NCBI GenBank assembly: GCA_964411505.1
Contig: CAYPLH010000006.1
Location: forward strand, 62,001 to 126,000
Direction of reading: 5' to 3'
From: CAYPLH01 sp964411505
Lineage (GTDB): Bacteria; Bacillota; Clostridia; CAYPLH01; DUMO01
DNA length: 64,000 bases
Positions 10,123-19,687 of this stretch are shown piece after piece. The notes beneath the pieces were generated by a model that was not told the origin of the DNA, searched no databases, and worked only from the letters and a program-made list of their open reading frames with translations. The translations under genes were made by a program, and so were the position numbers. The first letter of the stretch is position 1. Each line of letters begins with the position of its first letter.

Positions 10123-11031
10123 TTACCCTTTGATTCCTGAATGTGTCATAGTTTCCATTACCTTGCCCTGCATGGCTGTAAAAATTATAACGGTAGGTAC
10201 TGTCATCAAAAAAGTAGATGCAGCAACTGCGCCTGCCCGCCCGATTGATGTGCCAGCTGCACCGCCTGCAATGGTGTGCAAGGCTAACGGAAGCGTTTTT
10301 TGGGCCTGGCTTGTAATATAAATAAGTGTAGTAAAATAATCATTCCAGTTGGATATAAATGAAAATACCACTAAAGTAGACCAGGCAGGAGTAAGTGCAG
10401 GCATAACGATTTTCCAAAAGGTCCTCCATTCATTTGCCCCATCTATTCGAGCCGCTTCTAAAAGCTCATTAGGAAATTGCTCAGTAAATTGCTTCATCAA
10501 AAAAAAGTTGTACGCTACAGCAATATTTGTAACTATAAGCGCCCAGTGGCTGTTAATAAGCCCCATACTGTTTACTACCATGTATCGTGGAATCTGACAT
10601 ACATGGGGTGAAAACATCAAGGCAGCTATTATAAATTTAAACAGCACTTTAGATCCGGGGGGCTTGTGCTTTACAAGTCCATATGCGCCAAGCGATGACA
10701 CAATAACTGTCAGAAATACCGTAATAGCTGTAGTATATATGCTGTTAAAAACATACCTTAAAAAAGGTACGGTAGAGCTTCCCAACGTTATCACAAGGTC
10801 ATAAAAATTCTGAAGGGTCGGTCTTTTCACAAAATACCTTGGCGGAAAGAGAAACAACTCATCTATCGGCTTAAAGGCGGTGCTGATCATGTAGATCAAC
10901 GGCAGCGCGGTAAATCCGACTAATAACACCATAAAGGTATAGAGTAAAAGCCAACCAGGTGTGATTTTTTTTATTTTTTTAAGTGATATTTTCCCTATAC
11001 TTCGTGTTTTTATGTCAATACTAGTATTCAC
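10123..11031 (-). CDS. sugar ABC transporter permease, MalG-type (second pair)
   Basis: 302 residues, six membrane spans, and an EAA loop (LLEAARIDGANEWRTFWKIV, about residues 195-214). The N-terminal 35 residues are basic and cytoplasmic. It starts 17 bp after the end of the MalF-type partner at 11049. It is not a close copy of the other MalG-type gene in this operon (3836), so the two pairs are distinct systems or subunits rather than a recent duplication. The only solute-binding protein in the operon is directly upstream of this pair. Confidence 0.93.
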   Translation of the reverse strand: MNTSIDIKTRSIGKISLKKIKKITPGWLLLYTFMVLLVGFTALPLIYMISTAFKPIDELFLFPPRYFVKRPTLQNFYDLVITLGSSTVPFLRYVFNSIYTTAITVFLTVIVSSLGAYGLVKHKPPGSKVLFKFIIAALMFSPHVCQIPRYMVVNSMGLINSHWALIVTNIAVAYNFFLMKQFTEQFPNELLEAARIDGANEWRTFWKIVMPALTPAWSTLVVFSFISNWNDYFTTLIYITSQAQKTLPLALHTIAGGAAGTSIGRAGAVAASTFLMTVPTVIIFTAMQGKVMETMTHSGIKG

Positions 11032-11048
11032 AGGCCTTTCTCCTTTCT

Positions 11049-11945
11049 TTATTCCTCTTTTGTTAATAACATTTTCATAACTACCTGCCCCAAAATATAC
11101 GTCATCAGAAAGAGAACCATAGCTATTGCAGATGCATAGCCCATTTGAAAACGAATAAATGCGTAATCATAAAGATGAGCAACAATGGTATGTCCGGCAT
11201 AATTAGGGCTGGGCATACCCGCGACCGAAACGGCAATATCAAAAACAGAAAAGGAGCTCACAATAGAATTTATAGCACCAAAAAGAAGCTGCGGCTTCAT
11301 TTGAGGTAAAGTAACATAATATAACTCTTGGAATTTGTTTTTTACCCCATCAATTGCAGCAGCTTCGTAGTAAACTCTGTTAATATTCTGAAGCCCTGCT
11401 AAGAAAACTAAAAAACCAGTACCCATACTCATCCATACCGAAATTATGATGATTACAGGCATAATATAGTTTGGATCCTTATTCCAAAGAATTGGGCTAT
11501 CTATAAGCCCTAAATTAATAAGTACATTATTAATCAATCCATATCTGTCCGATGAAAAAAAGTACAACCATACTACTGTCATTGCTATTGAACTGGTTAT
11601 GGAAGGCGCATAAAAAGCCAGAGCAAATGCCCTCCTCAATTTTAGCTGGTTAATTACCCATGCCGAAGCAAAGGACATGATATAACCAATCGGACCTGTT
11701 ATACAGGCAAATACCAATGTATTGGCCAATGCCGTCAGAAAAATCCTGTCATCCAGAAACAGCAGCTTATAATTGTTCAACCCAATCCATTGCGCCGTCT
11801 GCAGCATGTTATAATTTGTAAAGCTTGTTCCTAATGCTACAAAAACAGGAACAATAATAAATATTGTAAATAATATTAGAAACGGAAGCATAAAAAGATA
11901 TCCGGTTCCATGTTTTTTAAAAAATATTGAGATGCTCTTACCCAT
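11049..11945 (-). CDS. sugar ABC transporter permease, MalF-type (second pair)
   Basis: 298 residues with six membrane spans and an EAA-type loop (YEAAAIDGVKNKFQELYYV, about residues 192-210). It lies 12 bp downstream of the large solute-binding protein gene and 17 bp upstream of the MalG-type partner, the usual order binding protein - MalF - MalG. This makes it the most likely direct partner of the 984-residue binding protein. A ribosome binding site (GGAGGG) precedes the ATG at 11945. Confidence 0.93.
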   Translation of the reverse strand: MGKSISIFFKKHGTGYLFMLPFLILFTIFIIVPVFVALGTSFTNYNMLQTAQWIGLNNYKLLFLDDRIFLTALANTLVFACITGPIGYIMSFASAWVINQLKLRRAFALAFYAPSITSSIAMTVVWLYFFSSDRYGLINNVLINLGLIDSPILWNKDPNYIMPVIIIISVWMSMGTGFLVFLAGLQNINRVYYEAAAIDGVKNKFQELYYVTLPQMKPQLLFGAINSIVSSFSVFDIAVSVAGMPSPNYAGHTIVAHLYDYAFIRFQMGYASAIAMVLFLMTYILGQVVMKMLLTKEE

Positions 11946-11957
11946 ATTTTCCCTCCG

Positions 11958-14912
11958 TTATTTCTCGTCTCTGAATACACCAAACTCTTCCTGCTTCATT
12001 CGCAACTCCCTGTTGATATCCTTAACTGCCTCTTCCAGAGCATCCTTTACATTTTGTCCACCGATAACAACTCTGTTCCAAGCGTTTTGAACATGTCTAG
12101 ATGTAAAATATCCTCCAAGAACAACCGGTATTTCTTTCGCCCATTTCCACTGCTCTTGGATTACCTTAAGGTCGTCTTTCTTCCAATCAAGGTTTGAAAA
12201 TGCTTCTACATTAGCAGAATTCCATCGGGCTTCTACACCGATCAGCGCTTCCAGCTCATGAGCAAATTTTGTCTGCACAGCTGTGCTGCTCCACCATTCA
12301 AGAAACTCCCACGCTTCTTGTTGATGCTCTGATTGATTTAAAATAATGTTGCTTTGTCTTGCAAGCCCTCCGCACGATCTATTGATTGTTCCGTCAGGCA
12401 TTTTAGTGCCTGGAATGGGTGCAATGCCCCATCTGCCGGTAAGCTCCGGTGCAGCTACCGATAGCTGCATATATATTCTGTAATCACCTATTCCCATAGG
12501 CACCTCTCCCGACCTCATACGGTTAAACAATTCAGCAGATACCGGGATACCATAGCTTGTATAAAGGTCGGTATATTCTTTAAGCGCCAAGAAAGCCTCT
12601 CCAGAATTAAGAGCTGTTTTAAGCCCGTCTTCGGTATAGAACTCACCTCCGTGCTGAAACAGAAACTGTGCAAATTCCTGTTGGTAATGTGTGGAGGTAC
12701 CACTGTTGCTTAGTGCAAATTGAAGTCCATTTTGGTAAAGCGCAGGAAGCACAAAGCTATACAGCTCATCCCATGTCTCCGGTATCATTATTCCTAATTC
12801 TTCAACGATGTCTTTTCGATAAAACAGCACTTGAAAATCCATTGTCTCCGGAAGCGCATAGGTTCCTCCTCCATATTGATAGGGTATAATAATGTTTTTC
12901 AAGAAGCGTTTCTCTACCTCCGGATAGCTGTCAAATTTTGACAAATCTACTGCCGCATCCCTTATAGCAAACTCTACAGGCAGCGTTGCGTCAACACCCA
13001 TTCCCACATCAGGCGCACGGCCTGATGTAACCGAAAGCATCAAAGCATTAATGTGGCCTGATGCAAGTTGGGCAGCCGGAAGCACATTGATATTTACCAT
13101 AGTTCCTGTTTGGGGAGTAAATTCTTCATCCGCCAATTCCTTTATAAGCTCAGCCCACTCTGTTCCGCGGGCAATCCATACGTCAATGGAAGCTTTAACC
13201 TCAGTATTATCTTTTAATATACCGCCTATATTGTCATAATCCTTTTTAAAAGATGCTAGAAAGTTGGCAATGGTGAAACGTATCTTCTGAAAAACACCGG
13301 ACCGCTCATTCTTCCAAGGCTCTTCGGGTGCTCCAACCTTAATATAGTCAACTAAAAGCGGCTGATTCTGCATACTGAGATACCACGCACCGAGGCTTGT
13401 CTGTGCGCTGTTCAGGTCATTCATTTTTCGTGCAATTGTGAAAGGATCATTTATCATATCCTTAAGCTGGCTTTTAATAGTAAGGAAGTTGTTTGCCATA
13501 GCCGGGAGCTTCCCTGATATATTCTCCAAAAGATCATACTTTTTCTGCAGACTGTCCATCAAAGCTTGCATATTGCTTTTCAATGCCGGTATTACCTTAA
13601 AAAGCTCGTAGTCGTAATTAGGGTCGGGGTTGCTGCCAGTTACCTTAATAATATTACGCAGCATATCAGATAACAGAATTATATCATCATTCAGAGAATG
13701 TATTACCTGTGTAAGGTCACCCATTTTTACCGTCATTGTAAAGGTATGGTCACCTTTCTCAAGATAAATAAGGTACGGTTCACCCTCATCATCCTTTATT
13801 ACTTCGGTTCTCCAATCTCTGTCATAGACAAAACGATAGCTTTCAAATTCTTTAAAAGGTACCTTTCCGTCAATGGAAATCTGGCGGTATGACGGTAATC
13901 CGTCGTTCCATGACTGCTTTACGCGAAAAGCAATTTTATATAATCCATCCTCCGGGACGGTAATCTTCCATGTTATAGATTGATTACCCCTTCTCCATCG
14001 GAAACCTCCGATTACATTCAGCTTTCGATTTATATATGAAACAGGCTGCACTGCAGGATCCCCATCACTCTCTCTGCGGATAGTGGGATCGCTTTTTTCG
14101 ATTGCGACAGTCTCTGCTTGAAATTCGACAGTACTCCCTGAATTCTTGTAACCTTCTTTCAAATATTGTTCGCTGAGCTGTTTATATGTTATAAGCTCAC
14201 TTGCAGAAACCAGTGCCACCTTCGAAATCGCCATGGTCTGATCTATAAATTCCATGCGAATAGTATGCTTACCCGGTTCTAAGTAGAACTGAAAGGGAGA
14301 TGAATAAAAGCCTGAACTATCGGTTAAGCTTATCTTCCTCCAGCCAAGCACCTCTTCCTGACCCGGACGCGCTTCATCGCCAAGACTATTGATGATAGGC
14401 TCCCCTGCATCCTTCCACATTCTGTTGAAAACAATATTATTCGCTTCAGCAAAAGGGATTTCACCATCTACTTTCAAAGAGCGCACCGCATCATTACCTG
14501 AGCCGGGCAGCATATAATATTCTACCTCTAATTCGTAAAGCCCTTCAGCTGTTACATTAAATTCCCACTCTGCCCATGTATCGTTTTCTTCCCACAAATA
14601 TACAGATCCACTTTTCCCGCCTATTCCATTTTTTAAATTTAAACTGCTTTGCGCAGATACTTTTGTTTTCGCCGCAGATACAACAACACCGCTTCCGTCC
14701 ACACCCTTATAGCCCTTCAGCTTATACTCATCAACAAATGATGAATAATAGGTATAATCCATCCATCGTGAATATTCCTCACCTGTGCCGCCTGACCCAT
14801 AGGTATACTTTTCTCTGAGCGGAACATCGCCAGCCGCATTAACAAGGGTAGTACATGCAACTGTAATAAGACATATAATAATTAATTTTTTTCTTAAAGT
14901 TTCTTTCAACAT
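11958..14912 (-). CDS. giant sugar-binding protein of an ABC importer with N-terminal carbohydrate-binding-like modules
   Basis: At 984 residues this is about twice the length of a normal family 1 extracellular solute-binding protein. A signal peptide (residues 1-27, ending LVNAA) lacks a canonical lipobox, although a Cys is present at residue 20. Two beta-sandwich modules follow (about 60-240 and 265-400), with alternating aromatic/Trp-rich strands typical of CBM6/CBM35-like folds (for example WAEWEFNVTAEGLYELEVEY). A helical connector (about 410-520) leads to the binding-protein domain (about 530-965), where stretches such as PETWDELYSFVLPALYQNG and WEFLEWWSS are characteristic. First gene of the long locus ending at 1122. 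The extra modules may hold a polymeric substrate near the transporter. A CcpA-like site lies about 80 bp upstream. Confidence 0.85.
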   Translation of the reverse strand: MLKETLRKKLIIICLITVACTTLVNAAGDVPLREKYTYGSGGTGEEYSRWMDYTYYSSFVDEYKLKGYKGVDGSGVVVSAAKTKVSAQSSLNLKNGIGGKSGSVYLWEENDTWAEWEFNVTAEGLYELEVEYYMLPGSGNDAVRSLKVDGEIPFAEANNIVFNRMWKDAGEPIINSLGDEARPGQEEVLGWRKISLTDSSGFYSSPFQFYLEPGKHTIRMEFIDQTMAISKVALVSASELITYKQLSEQYLKEGYKNSGSTVEFQAETVAIEKSDPTIRRESDGDPAVQPVSYINRKLNVIGGFRWRRGNQSITWKITVPEDGLYKIAFRVKQSWNDGLPSYRQISIDGKVPFKEFESYRFVYDRDWRTEVIKDDEGEPYLIYLEKGDHTFTMTVKMGDLTQVIHSLNDDIILLSDMLRNIIKVTGSNPDPNYDYELFKVIPALKSNMQALMDSLQKKYDLLENISGKLPAMANNFLTIKSQLKDMINDPFTIARKMNDLNSAQTSLGAWYLSMQNQPLLVDYIKVGAPEEPWKNERSGVFQKIRFTIANFLASFKKDYDNIGGILKDNTEVKASIDVWIARGTEWAELIKELADEEFTPQTGTMVNINVLPAAQLASGHINALMLSVTSGRAPDVGMGVDATLPVEFAIRDAAVDLSKFDSYPEVEKRFLKNIIIPYQYGGGTYALPETMDFQVLFYRKDIVEELGIMIPETWDELYSFVLPALYQNGLQFALSNSGTSTHYQQEFAQFLFQHGGEFYTEDGLKTALNSGEAFLALKEYTDLYTSYGIPVSAELFNRMRSGEVPMGIGDYRIYMQLSVAAPELTGRWGIAPIPGTKMPDGTINRSCGGLARQSNIILNQSEHQQEAWEFLEWWSSTAVQTKFAHELEALIGVEARWNSANVEAFSNLDWKKDDLKVIQEQWKWAKEIPVVLGGYFTSRHVQNAWNRVVIGGQNVKDALEEAVKDINRELRMKQEEFGVFRDEK

Positions 14913-14992
14913 TGTCTCCTCCCTGCAATCTCATGCAGTTTATTGTCAGAACATACTTGCTTCAATTAATTTTCTGCGAAATAGCTTAATTC

Positions 14993-15006
14993 AATGAGCG
15001 TTTACA
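14993..15006 (-). promoter_or_regulatory. candidate catabolite-responsive element (cre)
   Basis: On the minus strand the sequence TGTAAACGCTCATT matches the CcpA consensus TGWAANCGNTNWCA at all fixed positions except the last two. It lies about 80 bp upstream of the start codon of the large binding-protein gene at 14912, a sensible place for carbon catabolite repression. It is a single imperfect match, so confidence is low. Confidence 0.35.
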
Positions 15007-15038
15007 CACATCCCGCCTGCTTTTTTATCAAGCTGCTC

Positions 15039-16022
15039 TTACCTCTCTAATCCACCTGTCAGAAGCATATTGATACTTGTTTTTATGGCTGACACATGTG
15101 CCTCCATCTGCAAAAGAGGCGGAAAATCCAAAGTGTTGTTCTTTACCTCAATCAACAGTGTGTGCATTGATTTATTGAGCCCCCCAAAAATTGCTTTAAA
15201 ATACTCGGCTTGCTGTCCCGTTGCATTAAGAGGCGCAGGATCCTTTGGGTTAATTCCCATACGCAGCCAGGCACTGGTAATCTTTCCGGCCCACTTATAA
15301 TTCCCGGCCTCGGTTATGGGTGAGAATGAACTCAAAGACGGAAGATACACCATAGCATTATAGTTTGAGTTTTTAAACTCTGTCTGATGAAGATCCAGCC
15401 AGTATTTATAGTTATATTCACTATGATGCATGTAAAACAGCTTCATATGAGATGAAAGATTGTAGCGGTTAGGCTCAGCATATCTATACTCGTCTAATTG
15501 CTCATAACCAATCCCAATGAATTCGGGATAGCTTTTTTCCTCACGTACATCCCATAAATCGACCCGTTTCCATCTTTTCCCCGGGTTTTCAGGATCTTCT
15601 CCGTACATTATGCAGTAAAATTCATTGTCTTTATATATGGTTCCATCAAAAAACGGAACAGGCGACCGATCTCTGCCTTGAGGGTTGCCGATAGGGTTGA
15701 AGGTAAGCACGGTATTTTTCAAGGTTTTTTCTATATCAATATTTGCAGTATTACCGGATGTGTCTTTTCCTGTTAGAAGCTGCTCAATCACATCTATCAT
15801 ACCCGCAGTTCCGGCAGGTTCATGAGCATGCGGTTGAGAAATATACAGCACTTTTTTATCATGGCTGCAAAATGAAAAATCCGAAATAGTTATTGCATAT
15901 ACCCTTTGTCCTGTGTATTGGGTGACGAAATTCACCTTCATGTTTTTGCCGGCTATGCATTTCCACTCAGTAATTTTTTCTTCCAGCTGCTTATGACCGG
16001 ATAAAAACTTTTTGTCTGACAC
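15039..16022 (-). CDS. M14-family zinc carboxypeptidase-like protein
   Basis: 327 residues, starting at a GTG with a strong GGGGAGGAG site 7 bp upstream. The zinc ligands of M14 peptidases can be placed: His and Glu in QPHAHEPAG (about residues 64-67) and the second His in LDLHQTEF (about 210). The catalytic Glu is probably the one in LIEVKNN (about 290). No signal peptide, so it is probably cytoplasmic. M14 proteins of this sort include deacylases and amidohydrolases as well as carboxypeptidases, so the substrate may be an acylated or amidated sugar rather than a peptide. It is 126 bp upstream of the transporter operon and could be its first gene. Confidence 0.75.
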   Translation of the reverse strand: MSDKKFLSGHKQLEEKITEWKCIAGKNMKVNFVTQYTGQRVYAITISDFSFCSHDKKVLYISQPHAHEPAGTAGMIDVIEQLLTGKDTSGNTANIDIEKTLKNTVLTFNPIGNPQGRDRSPVPFFDGTIYKDNEFYCIMYGEDPENPGKRWKRVDLWDVREEKSYPEFIGIGYEQLDEYRYAEPNRYNLSSHMKLFYMHHSEYNYKYWLDLHQTEFKNSNYNAMVYLPSLSSFSPITEAGNYKWAGKITSAWLRMGINPKDPAPLNATGQQAEYFKAIFGGLNKSMHTLLIEVKNNTLDFPPLLQMEAHVSAIKTSINMLLTGGLER

Positions 16023-16668
16023 TAATTTTCTCCTCCCCGTAATATATGCAACTTGCTAATTCTAAGCAATACGGCTTTCGACATCCACTAGAAGCGTTTT
16101 GTATTTCAAAAAGCATATTGCAATAATTAAAGGCATTACATAATCGCATAATAAATACTTAAGAGCATTGACAAGATCAACGCACAGTTTACTTTAATAA
16201 GTATAGAAAAAACCTCAGTGATAGTAAATCCCTCATTTTTTCCGAAATCGTCAGAATTTTTCTTGTTATCAACAAAAAGCAGAGCGTCCACCATATCTGC
16301 AGCCGATAGGAAAAGCGTAACCAGTCTTTTTGTTCATCGTTCGTTTTATTGCTAATCGTTAATTTTCTCCTTGCGCTCTCATTCATCAGAACCTGCATTA
16401 TGGGCAAACTTAAAAAGCACCTAGCTCAAAAAGGTTTTTAACCAACTTACAAATATTACTGTGATTACAACAGGGGGCAAAGCAAGATTTACAAAGGTTC
16501 TTATAAAGGAATAAAAATCGATATTATCTGCTTCAATGCAACCGATGATATCTTAAAATCTGCAGAAACTTGTCTGCGCTAATTTAATGCTGAATTCAGG
16601 TTTGATGTGGAATTCAGGTTGCATTTACCAGAGTCTACAACATATGTGATATGCTTTTGCCATATGTA
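16023..16668. other. 646-bp non-coding gap with decayed sequence
   Basis: No convincing intact gene. A 72-codon minus-strand frame (16189-16407) has no ribosome binding site and no recognisable domain. A 43-codon frame ending at 16421 looks like the C-terminus of a membrane protein and is listed separately. A 49-bp dispersed repeat (16066-16112, minus orientation) and a direct repeat of GAATTCAGGTT spaced 18 bp apart (about 16592 and 16610) are present. The stretch looks like the graveyard of a deleted gene. Confidence 0.5.
16421..16552 (-). pseudogene. possible remnant of a membrane transporter C-terminus
   Basis: Between an in-frame TAA (16553) and a TAG (16421) the minus strand encodes 43 residues with protein-like composition: an amphipathic start (DNIDFYSFIRTFVNLALPP) followed by a hydrophobic span (VVITVIFVSWLKTFL). 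This resembles the last membrane segment of anion or arsenical permeases, where a Leu/Pro-Pro turn precedes the final helix. The frame has no start codon or ribosome binding site and upstream sequence is interrupted by stops. Short and hydrophobic frames arise by chance in AT-rich DNA, so this is tentative. Confidence 0.25.
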
Positions 16669-17967
16669 TCATTTTACCTTCAACACAAGTACATAATCAG
16701 GCTCAATATCATCTCCAGGAGGGGTGAATTCTACAAAAGAACTAGTGCTGCTAAAGCACTTGCCGGGAATATATACACCCTTTCTTGGATTATACCATAG
16801 GGTGCAGATGTATTCCCCCTTAAAAACACTCATATTTATATAAACAGGCTGATTTTCAGGTATATATACAAGAGCAAAATCCTTATCTACTGATATTGCA
16901 GCAGGAATATAGCAAGTACCTTCTTCACTACCATGTACCACCAATACTTTTTCCTGATCGGGCACAAGCTTGCAAAATGGATAGTCAAGCATCAGCTTTT
17001 TTAAATGTCCCATATTAAATGCTCCGGGCAGATCCATAGCTTTTTTCCAGTGCAAGCACACATCCCTAGTAGGCACCTCATCTGAAGGTACATTGTAGCT
17101 CCAGACATCCCTGCAACCATAGGTGTGTCCCATAGCCCCGCTTAAAACAGCATTGTATGCAGCTTTTCTTACCTGATGGGCAGTCACATGCCTTCCGGTA
17201 GGTGGTTTTCTATAGAAAAACTCATGACTATGTTCATATCTTGCTTCCCCTTCCAAAGTTGGCTTTATAGGAACTTTATTATAGTCCTTTAATATCAGGT
17301 TATAATTGTCAAGGTCAAATCTTGTACCTGTCTGCATCATATTAAAATCAAGCCAAGGTTCTTCATGCAGCCATTGGGATGAGCTATGCACAGCTGTAGG
17401 GTGGAAGGTCATAAGGTTCTTTTCACCATCACCAGCTTTGATTCCTTTAGCCATAGCTCTCCATATTTCAAGATGTTTTTCTTCCTTCGGATTTCTGTCG
17501 CCGCCTATAACCCATATGATATTACTATTTTTATAGCGTCTACCTATGAATTCACCATATATGCGGGCATTTTCCACATCGAATATTTCCGGTCCCTTTC
17601 CCCACAAAAGGGGTCCGACAAATTCACCCCAGGTTGGCAGCAGGGCTATACATAATCCGATCTTGTTTGCTTTGTCAATAATATAGTCAACATTTTCAAA
17701 GAATGCTTCATTAGGTTGTTTTGGATCCATGTTCTTCAGAGGTTCATGCCCATAGTAATTGCAAAACCTTTCATTGGTATCCTTTTTGCATTCCCCAAGC
17801 ACACAAGGCATGATTACAGTAAAACCTTTTTCCTTTCGATTCATGAGATATTCTAAAGCCTCTTTGCGGCTTGGTTCATAGAATAGCTTCCATGCAGTAT
17901 CCGCTAGATAGAAAAAAGGTTTGTTATTCCCATCAACAAGATATCTTCCATTATCACTGACTTTCAT
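16669..17967 (-). CDS. GH140-like (DUF4038) glycosidase, apiosidase family
   Basis: The ATG at 17967 is chosen over one 28 codons upstream because GGGAGGAACTT directly precedes it. The resulting 432-residue protein opens with the DUF4038 signature (GRYLVDGNNKPFFYLADTAW) and continues as a TIM barrel to about residue 350, followed by a small C-terminal beta domain. Asp157 in WVIGGDRNP and Glu241 in TLEGEARYE are the likely catalytic pair by position; characterised GH140 apiosidases use an Asp and a Glu. No signal peptide, so it would act on imported oligosaccharides. It ends a run of sugar-acid and ketose-processing genes, which fits release and breakdown of a branched sugar such as apiose. 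The exact substrate is an inference, since DUF4038 proteins are diverse. Confidence 0.8.
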   Translation of the reverse strand: MKVSDNGRYLVDGNNKPFFYLADTAWKLFYEPSRKEALEYLMNRKEKGFTVIMPCVLGECKKDTNERFCNYYGHEPLKNMDPKQPNEAFFENVDYIIDKANKIGLCIALLPTWGEFVGPLLWGKGPEIFDVENARIYGEFIGRRYKNSNIIWVIGGDRNPKEEKHLEIWRAMAKGIKAGDGEKNLMTFHPTAVHSSSQWLHEEPWLDFNMMQTGTRFDLDNYNLILKDYNKVPIKPTLEGEARYEHSHEFFYRKPPTGRHVTAHQVRKAAYNAVLSGAMGHTYGCRDVWSYNVPSDEVPTRDVCLHWKKAMDLPGAFNMGHLKKLMLDYPFCKLVPDQEKVLVVHGSEEGTCYIPAAISVDKDFALVYIPENQPVYINMSVFKGEYICTLWYNPRKGVYIPGKCFSSTSSFVEFTPPGDDIEPDYVLVLKVK

Positions 17968-18104
17968 AAGTTCCTCCCTGTTATCATTCCGTGTAGTGTC
18001 AAAAATTCTAAATAAATTTCGACCTAAACCATTTATTTCACTGATTTGCACTGATTTGCACTTTTTTTTAGAAAATTCGCTTCGCTCATAACCTTTCTTG
18101 TTCG

Positions 18105-19541
18105 CTATGGAAAATTACTTAAAATCTCAACTACTTCTTTAAGTGTTTTCCTTGTACCAACATTACCGGGAAAAATTATGTACGGTATCCCCGGGAATCT
18201 GCTTTCATCACCTGTTATCCATACCGGTATCCCCTCTTTGATTTGACCTGCCACTACAGCTTTCTTAATCTCTAAGCCTATCGTAGCTACATCACTTGAG
18301 GTAATTCCTCCCTTAGCAATAACAAATGCCGGTTTTTTCTTTAGTTTATGTATAATACTTGCTATGGAGTGGGATATTTTAACTGCAAGCTTCAATTCAT
18401 CCTCACTGTTTCCTGTATTAAAGTCAAGCCTGTCTCTTCTGGTATAAACCGCAACCGTTTTCCCTTCTCCAATACATTCGTCACATATATCAACAACTCG
18501 CCAAACTTCCATTTCAATTTCATTAGGGTTTACAATAAGATGCTGGTTAAACTCAACAAATCGAACCATTTCCAACGATTTTAGTTCTTCAAGCTGTTCG
18601 GTTGTCTTTTTTACATGGGATCCAATAATAATGATTCCACCATTGCTTCTTCTATCCTTTATAAGATCTTGTCTTGTGAGCAGTGCCTTATCTGTTACTC
18701 CTCCAATTACCTTTGTGAAAGAAGCCGCTGTTCTGAAAATAAATCTTTTGCCTTGATCTAATGCCTTTAGCAAAGCAATGGTGAATACCTTTACATCGAC
18801 ATAATCTATTGCGTTTACCACTATCTTGCTAAAATCCTTTGCGATCATAAGCTGTGCGGCTATACCATCTAAATCAGCTTTTCTTAAATCTTCTAGACTG
18901 ATATATTGAGTCTCTTTTTCCAAAAAACGTCCTTCGGTTTTCTCTTCGATCCATTTTCCAAGATGGGAATTTTTATATCCAAAGGTCTTATCTTTGGCAA
19001 ACTCTGTTTCACTTGCCGGCACTAGGTATTCATTTTCCTGCACATAATGAATGTTCCCTATAGTAAAGCGGCCTCCTTCTTTAAAGAAAGGAAATACCAC
19101 CTCTGCGTCTATACTGATATCAGAAATCTCCTCAAGGGTGTCTTTCAAAACTTTAGTCTCAAGGGGATAGTGTCCTCTTAATGTGGAATCGCTGCGACTT
19201 ATGATTATAAAGTCTTTACCAAGTATTTTAGATGCCTTGTAAATATTTTGTGCAATTTCTCTATGCACCCGGACAGTCTCTTTAGATGTAAAACTTCTTG
19301 AGTTTGTCAGAATGAAAAACATAGAAGAGGGGTCGTTAAATCCGGATTCTATTGTGGCAAACTCCCAATCGGTGTATACAGGTATATCATGTATAGTCTG
19401 TACTCCCGTGGGATCATCGTCAAGCACCACTATTTTCCTGTTATTATTCTTAATCGCTTTATCATACTCGCTTTCGATTTTCTTAATATCAAAGACTGTA
19501 CTGTATTCTTTGAACACCGCTTCTTTTAGAACTTTATTCAT
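18105..19541 (-). CDS. four-carbon acid sugar kinase family protein (DUF1537)
   Basis: The N-terminal substrate domain carries the family hallmark LDDDPTGVQT (about residue 40). The C-terminal nucleotide-binding domain carries KGGITSSDVA (about 415) and GDESRFPGIPYIIFPGNVG near the end. Family members phosphorylate threonate, erythronate, 3-oxo-isoapionate and related sugar acids with ATP. The start is uncertain: ATGs at 19568 and 19562 lack ribosome binding sites, whereas the ATG at 19541 has AAGGGTGG about 11 bp upstream and gives 478 residues. It lies between the transketolase pair and the GH140-like gene; 146 bp separate it from the transketolase, so it may have its own promoter. Cytoplasmic. 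Confidence 0.88.
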   Translation of the reverse strand: MNKVLKEAVFKEYSTVFDIKKIESEYDKAIKNNNRKIVVLDDDPTGVQTIHDIPVYTDWEFATIESGFNDPSSMFFILTNSRSFTSKETVRVHREIAQNIYKASKILGKDFIIISRSDSTLRGHYPLETKVLKDTLEEISDISIDAEVVFPFFKEGGRFTIGNIHYVQENEYLVPASETEFAKDKTFGYKNSHLGKWIEEKTEGRFLEKETQYISLEDLRKADLDGIAAQLMIAKDFSKIVVNAIDYVDVKVFTIALLKALDQGKRFIFRTAASFTKVIGGVTDKALLTRQDLIKDRRSNGGIIIIGSHVKKTTEQLEELKSLEMVRFVEFNQHLIVNPNEIEMEVWRVVDICDECIGEGKTVAVYTRRDRLDFNTGNSEDELKLAVKISHSIASIIHKLKKKPAFVIAKGGITSSDVATIGLEIKKAVVAGQIKEGIPVWITGDESRFPGIPYIIFPGNVGTRKTLKEVVEILSNFP

Positions 19542-19687
19542 GCAGGCAGCCACCCTTTCCATACACATTACGCGAATGAGTTATTGTGTATATTTCCTTT
19601 ATCAACATTATTAACTTTGGGTAATGATGTTTGTGTAGTATAAAGAACAATTGACTTTATTTTGATAGAAAACCCGGTGAGCTCTAC

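Noticed and set aside
16189..16407. 72-codon minus-strand frame
   Set aside because: No ribosome binding site, no recognisable motif, and lies in decayed sequence with competing frames.
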